NCBI GenBank assembly: GCA_032718475.1
Contig: JAUCBJ010008735.1
Location: 43,695-107,694, forward strand
Origin: Nemertoderma westbladi
Taxonomy: Eukaryota; Xenacoelomorpha; Nemertodermatida; Nemertodermatidae
Direction: 5' to 3'
DNA: 64,000 nt
The number at the start of each line of letters is the position of its first letter. The stretch's first letter is position 1. The notes under the pieces are model-generated. The model had not been told where the DNA came from. It ran no database searches and saw only the letters and a program-made list of their open reading frames with translations. Positions 28,590 to 40,650 of the stretch are shown piece by piece. Position numbers and translations under genes: made by a program.

Positions 28590-30310
28590 GTGCTTCACAT
28601 AGTTCATCCTCTTAAACCGCTTTGATGGCTCATCCCTGTGTAGCATCCAACAAAAATCGGCAAGCATTGCAGACGTCCACTTCCCTTGGTATCGCTTTTC
28701 CATTGTGGAAATATCCTGATGGAAGCATTCCCCATGTTCATCACTAACATCTAAACAACTTGGTGGAAATAAATCTATATGTGAGTTAATGAAATGAAGC
28801 TTTAGTGACATATTACAGCCCATATCTCTGTAACTGTTTACAAGTTCACTGACAAGTTCTTTATAGTTGTCACTTCGATGTCTACCAAGGAAGTCTTTAC
28901 AGACAGCAGTGAATGCACGCCAGGCTCTGACTTAACTTGGTTCAGGGTTGCTTCAAATGCCATAGAGTCTTGAAGGAGTTCACGTATCTGAGGGCCTACA
29001 AATATTCCCTCTTTTATCTTTGCATCACTCAATTTCGGGAATTTCGATGAAAGATAGCTGTATCAATCACCATCTCTATCAAGGGCCTTTACAAACTGCT
29101 TTATCAGGCCAAGTTTAATATGTAGCGGTGGGAAAACGATTTTGCTTTTATCTATAAGTGGTTGATTGGAGATGTTGGCTTCACCGACAGTTGCTATAGT
29201 TCGTTGCGGCCACACCTTTCTAATGTAATGTTGAGTCCGGGCTCTACTATCCCATAAACAAATGAAGCAGTTGTACTTTGTGAAGCCAGCTTGTAGTCCA
29301 GTTAAAATAGCAACCACTTTCAAGTCTACGCAAACAATCCATTCATGTAACTCATATTTAATACGTTCTAGAATGAATCTGATGTCGCTATATGACTCTC
29401 TCAGCTCAACTGAGTGAGCAATGGGAACAGATGGAAATTTGTTGCCATTATGAAGCAGGACAGCTTTAATAGAGTACTTGGAAGCATCAATAAATAGTCG
29501 CAACTCACTTGGAATGTACTCAACTTCAAAGTATAGAAACAGGACACTTATGTCGTTACAATAACAGAGTTTTCCATCTTGTGTGAAGAGTTCGGGTAGA
29601 CCACGTGTACGTTTTCGATAAACTGATGTTTTTGTCGTTTTTGAAACCAGATTCCATTCCTTTAGTCGAGATCCAAGTAGTTCGCTTTGTGCTTTGGTTA
29701 ATTGCAAATCGCGACACAGATCATTCAACTCGCCCTGGTTAATCAAGTGGGGCTCAGATGAAACAGCCGCAGTAGAAGAACACTGTTCAACCTCACTGGC
29801 TAAACTATTTGTGTCTGTTGCAGATTCCTCTGCAGAGCTAAGCTCTGAGTCTGACAGTAGGATATCGCCTTTTGGTGGTTCTGGTACCAGAAGAACAGAT
29901 GAATGAGGTACAGGTCTTATAGCAGACGGAATATTAGGGTATTGGATGGATTCCTTGTTCTTTAGGTTAAATCCTGCAACTTGCATCATACAAAAGTAAC
30001 AATCATTTAAATGATTGTGCTGTTCCCTCCAAACCATAGGAACAGCAAAGAGTGACCCCGAACCACTTTGTTTCCACCTTGTAAGGGTTGTAATACAACA
30101 GGAACAACATATATGTGGAGCCCAAGTCTTATTCTGATCTCCAAGTTTAACTCCAAAATATGCCCAATAGAGTTGACATATATTTCGTGTAATGTTTCGT
30201 CGATTGCGGATAACTGTATATTCTCCACAAATATAGCAAAAACTATCAGGGTTATTGGTGCAAGCTCTTGACATAATGGTATCAGTGTCAAATATTTTTA
30301 AATAAATCAA
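28590..30310 (-). pseudogene. Orphan repeat-family gene, one stop and one frameshift
   Basis: The minus-strand coding region opens near 30310; the likely start is the ATG of MSRACTNN, a few codons in. It has an N-terminal zinc-finger-like segment (CYICGEY, then WAPHICCSCC), an acidic Ser-rich linker (about 145-190), and a long conserved-looking region with LTKAQSELLGSRLKEWNL, FIDASKYSIKAVLLHNGN, TKYNCFICLWDSRARTQHY and FPPLHIKLGLIKQFVKA. A TGA at 29063-29065 interrupts the frame, which then continues with KIKEGIFVGPQIREL. A 1-bp shift near 28927 leads to the last part, HFINSHIDLFPPS, VSDEHGECFHQDI and KRYQGKW. I know this pattern only as a repeated uncharacterised family of arthropods and cnidarians. 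It is transposase-like in distribution, but no catalytic triad is proven. Confidence 0.6.
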
Positions 30311-30420
30311 TAAAAGGAAATGATGATAATATAAATTGTATAATCCAATATAAGCAAAAATATAGTGAAAGCGTTGTATTTTATTCTGTATTGTGAAGGT
30401 ACCGGTACTGGGTTGTGAGT

Positions 30421-31921
30421 ACTACTACTACTACTAGGATCGGCATGCTGCATTGCAGCTGCATTTTTAAGAATGCTGTGCCGGCTTGTCAACAAAATTG
30501 CACCACCACAACTCCCTATCACCCATGACATTTGCTAGATCATCCGCATCTTTAAGGCCAGTGTCCTTTAAGATGCATCTCAAGAAAGTCATGGGCTGTC
30601 CACCATGCTTATTCACTCCATGAGGCTGCCAATGTACAAGATTATGCACTGGCTGGTCCTCACGGCGAAAGCAATGTCCTGCAAAGCGGAGGCGATTTTG
30701 TTCTAGTGTCAAGCTTGGGGGAACCAATGAGACACCTCCAATGTTATATAGTGTCTGGTTGGAGATGTGTGCATTGTACTTGACACAATGTACCCGGCGT
30801 AGCATTCTTGTGAATGTGCCATCCAGAGATTTGGTGTCCTCAGCAGTTAGAGCCCAGCATGGACTCCCGTAGAGGAGTACTGGAACTACTGCTGCTCTAA
30901 ATAATCGAACCTTAAGTTTCCGATTAATTCTAGGTGACTTCCAAATCCTGGAAAGCCTATTCAAGGCTGCCCATGCCTTTCCCTTGCGTATTCGAAGGTC
31001 CTCACCTGACTTCCGGATCCATGATCCCAGGTAACAGAAGTCGTCCACATGCTCAAGCATACCATCCTTTGAGCTTATGCTCATCCGATCAGAGACTTGC
31101 TGAGGATTTTCAAAGTTAACTGTCAGAATTTTGGTCTTTCTGGAGTTAATAAAAAGACCAACACTAGAAGCAGCATGTTCTAATGAGCTGAGGAGCCGCT
31201 GGGCTCCCTCTAATGATTCTGAGAGTACTCCTAAGTCATCAGCAAAGTCTAGATCAGTTAGGTACTTGGCAGGATTTCCTCGACTTCTGGACCCAGTAGG
31301 TGGAGTTATCATCACCCCATCATCATTATGATGATCTAAGGACATGCGTAGAACATAGTCAACCACAATAATGAACAAGAATGGTGCAAGTGTGTCTCCT
31401 TGGAGGACGCCCCATAACACTTCAAATGGTTCTGTGTCACCGTCAACAGTAGACACATGTTGTCGAACCATCGTATACTGATCTGATTGCTGCAATAATT
31501 TCATCAGGAATCCCATATAATGAAAGTATGCTGAACATACGTGAGCGAGAGACTGAATCAAAGGCCTTGAAGAAGTCAACAAAGATAACAGCCAGATGCC
31601 TGTCTTTCTTTTTTGATAACTCTTCAATTATCCTTCTAAGTGCCAAAATGGGCTCCATGGTCCCACGACCTTTACGGAACCCATTCTGATTTCCACGTAG
31701 CAGTCTCTCAATGGGATCCCTGATGCGATTTAATAGAATTCTATTGTATAGTTTTGCAGCAATCGAGATCAATGAGATTCCCCGAAAAGAACCATATTGT
31801 TAGGTTGTACCTTAACATGTACCTGTTAGGTATATGTTAGGTTGCCCTTCTTGGGAACTGGCACCAACTTATTTGTTTTCATTTCTTGTGGGACTCTTGT
31901 TGTACGGTACATGTCTACTAT
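30421..31921 (-). mobile_element. RTE-like LINE copy D
   Basis: Same family as copy A, minus strand, with the TAG-type tail at 30421-30436. The main frame (30467-31627) and an overlapping one (31443-31772) are separated by a 2-bp loss near 31457. It holds the palm, FADD and C-terminal blocks of copy A almost unchanged. A small tandem expansion of GTTAGGT units lies at about 31798-31845. The 5' end breaks off at about 31921. No target duplication was found. Confidence 0.85.
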
Positions 31922-33207
31922 AAAGTAGGCCTACAACAGTATAGGGCTACAGGAGTGAATCTTGTAAATATTAAAGTTGTCAGGATACAGCAAATAGCAA
32001 CTAGGGCCTACTGTTAGTGTACTCTGTTTTTGGTACAAAAATGTAAGTATTACTGCTTACATTTTTGTGTTAGTGTAATTACTTCGTTAACAAATTTTAA
32101 TTTTATAGGCCTACTGAACACTAATACATATTACAGGAATACTAGTATGGTAGGCCTACAGTACAGACTAGTATGACACAGATTGTGTTGTGATAGGACT
32201 TGGAAAACGCAATGTCTTTGATGTGTAGTTTCAAATTTCCCACCATATTTAATATAAATCGTTAATACAATTCACAAGATTTGGGAAAAAAATTCAAAAT
32301 GATTTATCTTTTTATTGGTACGTGCTGTGAAAATGCTGAATGCAGATTTGGAATCAGCGCAAAAAACTGCATCAGTGACACCTAAAATTTATTACATTAC
32401 AGAGGATGACCAAAAATTTGTTGGACAGTGTAATTAGCATGCCTTTAATTGGATATTGCCATAGCACCTTCCTCCATAGCAACTGATTATGGCCGGAGTT
32501 TTGGTTTAGTGTAATCTGCTATGATAGTGTTCATTTAATATATGTAAGGTGTCTGTAAAATAAATTTTGTTTGTGATTTTAAGTCATATATTTTAGACAT
32601 TGGCTAACAAAATCCTGTAATTTTGTAAATGCCACCATTTGTTAATAAATGGCTCAATACACCCCATATATACTTTAAATAGTACCTAATACCTGCTGTA
32701 ATGGTATATATTTAATAGGACAGGTACCACAGTACAGCAGTAGGGTAAATATTTGAAATATAATATTTTGCTAATTTTTTCAGCATGAAATATTTTCCTG
32801 CCATTTGGTATAGTCCTTACTGTACAGCATTACTTCAAATTTTAGCTAGGTTTATTGGTGTAGTGGCCAGGAGAGGTGGTAGAAGCAATTGGCAATGGGT
32901 ACCGGTATTGTGTTAGGTAAGGGAGCCAGAGTGTACCGGAGCTGTAGATGGTATGATTAGGCCTACCTTGTATTGCTGTATTGTGTACATCTGTACAGTA
33001 TAGCCTACTCTATAGCCCACTCTTCAAGAGTTGGCAGAGTTTATATCTCTGGAATCAGACATCCAGCATGATCCGGTATTCCAACAAAGGAAGACAAATA
33101 CCAATTTGAAAGCTACTGCTAATTCAGCTAATGCAGCGGCAGTGCCCATTAAAGGTTAAGATAATAAACAGAAAGTTACTACTATTAATAAATTAGGAAG
33201 TAAAACA
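31922..33207. other. Non-coding stretch
   Basis: AT-rich, many TAGGCCTA-type palindromes. It contains a hairpin at 32035-32068 (13-bp perfect arms, 8-base loop) and a degraded block at 32337-32435 shared with 28190-28280. No gene supported. Confidence 0.5.
32337..32435 (+). repeat. Relic block shared with 28190-28280
   Basis: The plus strand can be read as ADLESAQKTASVTPKIYY, then TEDDQKFVGQC and a stop. The minus strand near 28190-28280 reads nearly the same, with extra codons after QC. Sharing at peptide level with third-position change suggests a formerly coding repeat. Function unknown. Confidence 0.55.
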
Positions 33208-33740
33208 TTGGGTAATACTTCAAGTAGTAACATAACTGTTTGTTCAGTAAAATCGAATTATCAAAAAAAAGGGGTCAATAAACACGAAGCCCCTACAAAA
33301 GTAGTAGTACAAACGAAAATATCCAAGCCCAAGCCAAAAATCCCCCATCTTCCTCAAAGGACGATGACCTATGCCCATACTGTAATGTCAAAGGACATAG
33401 ATGATATTTTTGTTCTGCTTTCCAGTATGTGCATATGGAAAAGAAAGCTGCTTGGTATGTTAACAACAAGATTTGTCCTCATTGTGTCAGATCTGGACAT
33501 GAGGAAGCTTCATGTCCTACCTTACAACCAGAAGGTAAAGTTAACAAATGTCTGGCTTGTAAGACAACAGATCACGTAACAATAGTACATTTTATTGTTA
33601 TGTTTTTGAAAGATAATCCAGACTTTAATGCAGCTAGTATAAAAATTCTAGGAACTGATGGTTTACTTAGTAAACCTGACAGCATTTTGCTGAAATCATA
33701 CGCAAATAACTTACCAGTGCAATTATACGAACCCACATAA
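33208..33740 (+). pseudogene. Gag zinc-knuckle relic, probably BEL/Pao-type
   Basis: Two overlapping frames. The second frame contains a first knuckle CPYCNVKGH (interrupted by a stop soon after), then ICPHCVRSGHEEASCP and KCLACKTTDH. The spacing of three Cys/His clusters resembles the gag tail of BEL/Pao elements, as in the intact example near 46520-46700. No protease or pol follows. A basic Lys/Pro-rich stretch precedes it. It ends at 33740 without further recognisable coding. Confidence 0.5.
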
Positions 33741-34199
33741 AATGAGAGCATTTTGCACTCAAACAGAGACAATTATGAGACATGGTTGTCAGGAGCTGGG
33801 GGAAGATCTTCTCTGTGCTGGCGCTCAGGCAGGGGGAAGAAGTTCTCTGTGCTGAGGGGGAAGGGAAAGGGAAAAAGGGGGAAGGAAGACAAAAATATTA
33901 TATGAAGATCAGCTGATTCTATAAGGGAAATCCTTACAGTGTCACAATCAGCTGCATCTTTTTTGGGGGATTCCCTAGACTGTAGCTACTATCTAAACTA
34001 GGTACACATGTAGTCTATAAAATCTTTAGAAATTCTACACACACATCCTCGCTAATGGTACTGCTATGCTAAGGTTGACCTGACCTGTGCTGCGCGAAGT
34101 CCCCACATGTTGTAGTGATGATGCGGGATTCCAACCAACCCAGGAGCAAAAATAAATAAATTGTTTATAAATATAAAGTACCGCCTTTTAATATGAGTA

Positions 34200-34409
34200 T
34201 AAACATTATATTCTGCGAATGAATAACATGACCTGCATCGGATTTATTTCAAGTACCATAATACATATACTACCGGTAATTATCGCAATTATATATATCT
34301 TGGTATACACATTATATTCAGCGAATGAATAACAGGACTTGCATAGGAATTATTTCAAGCACCATAATAGATATACTAACTATCGCGATTATTTATATCT
34401 TGGTATTTA
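34200..34409. repeat. Tandem duplication, unit about 105 bp
   Basis: The first unit runs from about 34200 and the second from about 34307. Both contain CGAATGAATAACA, TTATTTCAAG, ACCATAATA and TATCTTGGTAT in the same order. Confidence 0.85.
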
Positions 34410-35039
34410 AATACAAGTGAAGATAATATGGATAATAAACAAAGAACAATAAGATGAGATGCAAATACCTTCAAAATAATTCTCCTACTACTACACCGAA
34501 GTATTTAAAATATAAAAAATACGTATTTAAAATAATGGTGGAAAAAGTTGGAGTTTTTGTAAAGCAATATTATTTAGCATCAGAAGAGTGCCAAATTATG
34601 AAGCAAGTCAATAATCTATGTTTTGCCACCACTTACGGAATTATATTTGATGGAATGAAAGGCAATTATGCAAAAAATTTAATTTCAAAAATTTGTTTGT
34701 AATTTTATACCTTGATATATACATGAAATATATTTTATTTATTTATATATTTACTACTGATATTGGCAATGTGCAATAATCATGAGTATTATTGAAGTCT
34801 ATGCTCGACAGAGTTGTAAAGAAGTTTACTTGCGCTTGATGGAATCCAACCACTCATCATATGATACCTGCCCCACGTCATATATATACGTCGTACATAT
34901 ACACGTCATATACCTGCCCCACGTCGTATATATGCCCAAAATAATGACGATGATAAACATCCCCTCCTAATAGTGATTGGCATTTACGACATCTGCGAGG
35001 TTTGTGAATCTTATGAGTGAAAGGCTCTGTGGGGCGAGA

Positions 35040-35637
35040 CACGTAGTCGGCGAGCCTTGGCATACGGTTCATATAGGGTAAATGGGGCATGTCCGTCTGT
35101 CTGTCTGTCCGTCTGTCTGTCTGTCCGTCCGTCTGTCTGGTAAATGTTTGAACGCGAATTTCTCGGCATCGCTGGTTCGGAATTGAACCAAACTTAGTAG
35201 GCAAGTAGTAGAGAGAAAGTTTAGAAAGTTTGTAAAGTTTGGTGAAAAATCATGCAGTCTGACGTCAGCTACGACAGATTTTGTGGTTTTTAGAAAATGT
35301 TAAATTTCTCGGGAAGGCCTCATTTTCCTGAGCTGAAATTTTGGTGGCCTGTAGAGAATCATGAAGTCTATCTTTTACGAAATTGAAAAGTTAAGACATT
35401 TAATTGGGGATCCGCTAGAGACTCAGAAGTAATGACATAGGCCTACCGGTACGGTACTGCTGTACAGTGCTGCACTGGTAAGTACAAAATTGCAGAATAA
35501 CAATTTGACACCACCTAGCGGATTAACATATGATTGTATATCGAATGAATACATTTATAGCATGGGATATGGGGTTCAAACTAGACATTCCCCATTTGCT
35601 CTATATGAACCGTATGCCAAGGCTTGCCGACTACGTG
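35040..35637. repeat. Foldback repeat with 54-bp arms
   Basis: 35040-35093 and the reverse complement of 35584-35637 match at 50 of 54 positions by eye; the common core is CCTTGGCATACGGTTCATAT. The spacer is 490 bp. It has the form of a foldback or miniature inverted-repeat element, with no coding capacity recognised inside. Confidence 0.85.
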
Positions 35638-36574
35638 CTGCGCGAAGTCCCCACGAACGTGTTGTTGATACTTTACGTCTTCGCCAAGCGGTTGTACGGC
35701 TTATAGGTCGATGTTGCACCTGGACAGGACCTAAACTCATGTCTGATTGAGGCTGTTTGCTATCCCACTGATCCTGGGATGGTCGGTCATAGCTCGGCTG
35801 GATATACTTCGGGTGGGAAGGTATCGGGTATGGATATGGGTAGTATGGATTTGGATTGCAGTTTATGTAAGGTGGGTAGAAGGGTAAATATGGTTGAAAA
35901 GGCATTTGTGGAGGGGGTTGTGAAACTGAAGGGGCTGAAGACTTCGATGAATCAACAGTTAAATTCAATTGAATCAACAGTATATTAAAATATCCGACAA
36001 AGGAAAATATATTAATATCCAAAAATTAATTAAGAATATAATCCAGTATTACATTTCAGTTGTACTGTGCACGTCCAGTACAGGCGCTACGGGTAAACTA
36101 TACCAATATTCAAAAAAAATATTGATAGTTTACTACCAATTTCAACAAAAATTAATTCCAAAATTATTACAGCAGCTCACTTAAGTGTCGTCAATTACAT
36201 ATTTAATCACAAACAATAAAATATAGAGCCGGCGTGAATGGCAATATAAAAACATTCATAATTATGTATTTACAGTTGATGCAGACATCTTATGTTGTTT
36301 GTTGTTTCAACCCCATACACAACATTGTTCCAACTCCCAGCCGAGTTTGTTTCAACCGCCATACTTATCATGGTCGTGAATGTTAGTAATGTGTTTCATA
36401 AACAGAGGCTTTCAGAAGCCAGCCTGCTCGCAAGAGCGCGTAAGAAAAGGAGGAAGAGGGGGAGAGAAAAGGGGTATGGATCTATAAATAGCATCCAATT
36501 GGATGCCTCTATTTTACGACCGTTCTATACTGTAAACATACAGCTGTCTACCCTATTGAGAAGTGGTAATACTA

Positions 36575-36752
36575 CCTACTACTACTACTTGGATCGACAT
36601 GCTGCATTGCAGCTGCATTTTTAAGAATGCTGTGCCGGCTTGTCAACAAAATTGCACCGCCACAACTCCCTATCACCCATGACATTTGCTAGTTCATCCG
36701 CATCTTCAAGGCCAGTGTCCTTTAAGATGCGCCCCAAGAAAGTCATGGGCTG
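36575..36752 (-). mobile_element. RTE-like LINE copy E, 3' end only
   Basis: The last about 165 bp of the copy A family plus its TAG-type tail (36575-36589). It codes only the final residues (region of DADELANVMG). Severe 5' truncation is typical of LINE insertion. Confidence 0.85.
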
Positions 36753-37468
36753 AAAATGTGAATGAAAATGTATGATAAGTCGGTCAATCTTTGATGCCAA
36801 ACTTAGTTAGTACACATGTAGTTTACCAAAAGTTTAGAAATTCTACACACAGAAAGACTTTATAGTTCTACTGGACTTACGTGTGCGCGAAGGCCCTATG
36901 AACGTGTTTATTCTATATATAAATATCACAAGATATTGTACTGTGATATGTGTACGATATTATAACAAAGGGATCTCTATTTCTCTCATATTTATTTAAT
37001 GATATATGATAATATGTATAAAAAAGCAAACAAAACTAAAACTAATTAATTACAATAATTATTATTGAACATTCTAGGATATAAGTACTTTTTATTTTTT
37101 TCATAGGAAACGTTGATCAACTTTAATTCTTTAATTAAAATCAGACTATGTATAAAAAACACACATTGGCGAAAACGGATTTCTGTAATTTCTGATATGA
37201 AAAATATAGGTTTTTACTACAATGTATTTAATTAATATATTCAGTTTCATTAAGCTATTCAAAGCAATGCATGCAATATAAAAATATACAGAATACAAGA
37301 TAGACGTAATACAAAAGTATTAAAATGGCATTAAAATGGCATTAAAATGGCACACAATTTGAAGGCAGAGGCTGTAGTAGAGGAAGAACTCAGCAATAAT
37401 GGTTAGACCAAAAGTGTAAAAAAATTTCTAACTATATGTAATAATATGTAATTAATGTAAAAATAATA
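36753..37468. other. AT-rich non-coding stretch
   Basis: No gene supported. The 13-bp unit ATTAAAATGGC(AC) repeats three times near 37319-37355. GCGCGAAGGCCC near 36888 resembles the motif seen near 34087 and 35636. Confidence 0.45.
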
Positions 37469-40400
37469 CTAAATAAATTTTTTGGCGGCCTTCTTGTCCG
37501 CAAGTTTCTCTTTCATGCTTGCCAACCAGTTGATATATGGGACTTGGTTTTGCTTCTTTGGGCAAAACCAATTCCCATAGTACTGGCTATGACCAGTATC
37601 GGCAGTAAGGAACTGATTGCATGTGCTACAAGCATGGTACTTGCGGACCTTGGGAGGATCTTGTTGTGTAGGTACAGCCCCTGCCTTTCGTTTTCGCCAA
37701 TTGCTGGTACGACTAGACGAGGGTGGTTGATGTGGAGTGAGAATGGGGTGGGGGTGTGGGTGGGTGTAAGTAGGGGTGTATTGGTGTGTGTGTGATTACG
37801 GGTAAGTAATGTACGAATGGGGGGGTGGTGGTTGGGATGGGTGGGAGTGTGTGAGTTGGAGGGTGAGTGAGATAGGAGCTCTGTTACCTATTGTATGCTT
37901 GAGGATGTTGGTCAGTGTAAGGCTGTGGGGGAATATAGTGTTGCGGTGTGTAGTGAGCCTGATTTGGATAGTGAATGTCGTAATGAGACTGGGGTAGGTA
38001 TGGGTGTGATGAATGTGGGTGGTAGGGTGTAGTGGGGATCTGATGTGATGGCTGTGGGTGGTAGGGTGTAGTGGGAATCTGATGTGAGGGCTCTGGGTGG
38101 TAGGGTGTAGTGGGGATCTGATGTGATGGCTGTGGGTGGTAAGGTGTAGTGGGGATCTGATGTGATGGCTGTGGGTGGTAAGGTGTAGTGGGGATCTGAT
38201 GTGATGGCTGTGGGTGGTAGGGTGTAGTGGGGACCTGATGTGATGGCTGTGGGTTGTAGGGTGTAGTGGGGATCTGATGTGATGGCTGTGGGTGGTAGGG
38301 TGTAGTGGGGATCTGATGTGATGGCTGTGGGTGGTAGGGTGTAGTGGGGATCTGATGTGGAAGGGAAGCAATTGCCAGTGGCAGTTGGGAGGTTTGCTTC
38401 CGAATGCGTACGTTTGCAATTCCTCCTACATCCAAGGGGTCATGTAAGGTCACGGGGTTGGCTGGTTGTTGCAGCTGCTCTGGTGGTGGTAGTGGTGGAA
38501 GCTGTCCTTCACTAGATGGTTGTGGGGCTGAACACTCCAAACCAAAATTGGTTTCAAGTGCTCTGGCCTGATCCCGTTTCTGCTTGTCAAACCATAGCTT
38601 CAGGGTCTGCTCATTGACATTGTATAATACCAAGGAACAGCCATCAGCTATAGGGGCACAGTGCGCAATTCGATTTCGGATTTTAGTGTAATGTTTTACC
38701 ATTAAACGCTATCGCGAAAATTTGCGCCCTGTGTCTGTAGTGACACGTTGACCATCCGGGTACAGCTCACCTAGTCAGATAAACACAGCCTTCACCACCC
38801 TACTAAGCGCTGGGCTTAGAGCAGGTGTTCCACCAGATAGGAAACAACGCCGCATTGCCTCAACACCAGTGTTACCCAACCCTTTCTTTTGCCGGAATCC
38901 CCCTCGACGAACTACAATACTTGGTTGAAACTGGAGATTCTTTTTATCAAACACTGTTAAACAGTTGAATTGTTTTATAATAAGATCCGCATCTCTGATA
39001 GACACTGCCAATCCCTCCATAGAGACCAAAGTCTCAGCCAAATCCACCACTTTATCCCAACCAGGAAGAGAGGAACTATCTACAGTAGTGGTGAAACCAG
39101 TAGTGTCTTCCGTTGTGTTTGAGTTTGACTGCACTGTCGGTTGTACTGGCACTACAGTGTCATCCACATCTAGCCCTACCAGCTCGGGCTCAGACTCAGT
39201 GCCTATTGGTACTTCTGCATCAGTGTCGTCCATTTGCTCAAAGTTAAGCTCATTATGGTCAGGAATACCAGCCACAATGAGTTCAGACTCAGGCAATACC
39301 AGCTCAACTTATTTGAAGTCGACACCGATGAAGCCATCCTCTATCTCGGCGTCAAGTTCTTCACCAGATGGATCTGATAGACTGGCAACTCAATGTTGCC
39401 CTTTATGAGATGACCAGTCACCTCATAAAGGGCGACATTAGTGACATCTTGTAGGCATGCAAGATGTCGTTGTTGCTGCCAGATTTGCGCAATATCATTG
39501 TGGAAAAGAGGTACTCCTAGGTAATCAGTTACCAGTAACAGCTGATCAAAGAGATCCTCTATCCTCTTCTGCGTCTCTTCCACACCCCTTGTCCTCCGAC
39601 GGCAATGGCGTGCTAGTTCACCTGCTGTAATCAGACTGATTACAACTGAGTCTGGCACTAAGCCTATTCCAGTGGTCTCGCTACGCTTAGCCTCTAACAA
39701 CAACCGGAAGTCGGCTGGATCCCACTCGAATATGGCTCTTGAGATCCGAGCCATAAAGGATCCATAGAGTGGATGGCTTTCAGAGGTACATCCTTTACCC
39801 AACCGCCACATGAAGTGAAATGAATCAAGGCGCACTAAAACATTTGGCCAGCCTGAAAATAGAAGAGCTATTTTCGGCAGACCATCAGCATCAATAGTGC
39901 AGCAGTCTCGATCCATGTAAATCACTTCAGGCGGTGGATGATTAACTGACTGAAACCTCATCACCAAGCCGCCAGCCATATCCTTCAAATCATCTAGACC
40001 TTCTGATTGTGTTAGTACACACTGCAGCACCTCCCCATGATCATTCCCAACATTGCCCAGCAGGCCGATCCGGCTCCCGTCCCCTGAAGTTTCTTGCAAA
40101 CCTTCTTGGTCGAATCTATTTTCAAGATCCGACCATAGACAGATGTGCAAGAAGCTTTGAGCTCAGGAAGACACGAGTATACATCCTGGATGTAGACCGA
40201 TAGGAACCATGCTGGACTTGGGAAAGGCTGGATCACTGGTGGAGGCTCATAGGTCTTGTCTGATGGGTAAGGGCTTGCCTTGTGTCTTGCACAATCTTGT
40301 AGGTAGCAGTGGGTCTTATGAAGCCACTCATCACTATGATTCTCTTGTATAATGTGGCAGATAGCTGTGGAGCTATTGCATTTTGTGCGAGACTTCATAA

Positions 40401-40650
40401 AGCCCACAACAGTCCGGTCACAAGCATTCTATCTCGTCAGCTGCACTGGGAATCTACACTGAATGCCCTCATTCAATTGACTGAGCATCCGGTGATCATA
40501 CGCTATGTATGTTGACTTACACCTAGAACATTCCATGTACTCAGCTGCCAGATAGTAGTACTCACTTATGTCCATCACTGTCCTGACACGATTGTAAGCT
40601 AGGGTGGAGTGAAAAACAGTTTTTTTCGCCAATCCCTTTGGAACTTTCAA
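37469..40650 (-). pseudogene. Decayed DUF6729-type, transposase-like gene
   Basis: Minus-strand coding blocks in order. 40650-40012 has YYYLAAEYMECSRC, YIAYDHRMLSQL and HYCYLQD-type blocks resembling DUF6729. 40150-39341 has EVIYMDRDCC and VRLDSFHFMWRLGKGC, an RNase-H-fold-like core. 39340-38712 has PGWDKVVDLAETLV and EAMRRCFLSGGTP. 38702-37884 has LVLYNVNEQTLKLWF, then a 13-residue repeat. The end, 37740-37469, has KYHACSTCNQFLT and GHSQYYGNWFCP, a zinc-binding tail, with the stop at 37469. Breaks: TAG at 40429-40431, a frameshift near 40060, a deletion near 39375, TAA near 39312, TGA at 38775-38777, TAG at 38709-38711, and a frame change before the tail that might be a short intron. The family is common in fish and cnidarian genomes; naming is from memory of its pattern. 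Confidence 0.6.
38011..38361 (-). repeat. Coding minisatellite, 39-bp unit, nine copies
   Basis: On the minus strand each unit codes 13 residues, SHQIPTTPYHPQP with small changes (YNP, HQV, PEP, PHS). It lies in the C-terminal third of the DUF6729-type pseudogene, and the unit length keeps the frame. Confidence 0.95.

Larger units (their letters stand above)
33741..36574. other. Repeat-rich non-coding stretch
   Basis: No gene supported; frames at 34454-34702 (82 residues), 35490-35750 and 36292-36624 are unrecognised. Purine-rich low-complexity DNA lies at 33780-33890. A tandem duplication is at 34200-34409. A foldback pair is at 35040-35093 and 35584-35637. A (TCTG/TCCG)n run is at 35090-35139. 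The 20-mer GTGCTGCGCGAAGTCCCCAC occurs near 34087 and again near 35636. Confidence 0.5.

Noticed and set aside
38775-38777. Programmed readthrough at TGA CTAG
   Set aside because: The gene has at least five other lesions, so decay explains the stop; the context is noted as a curiosity only.
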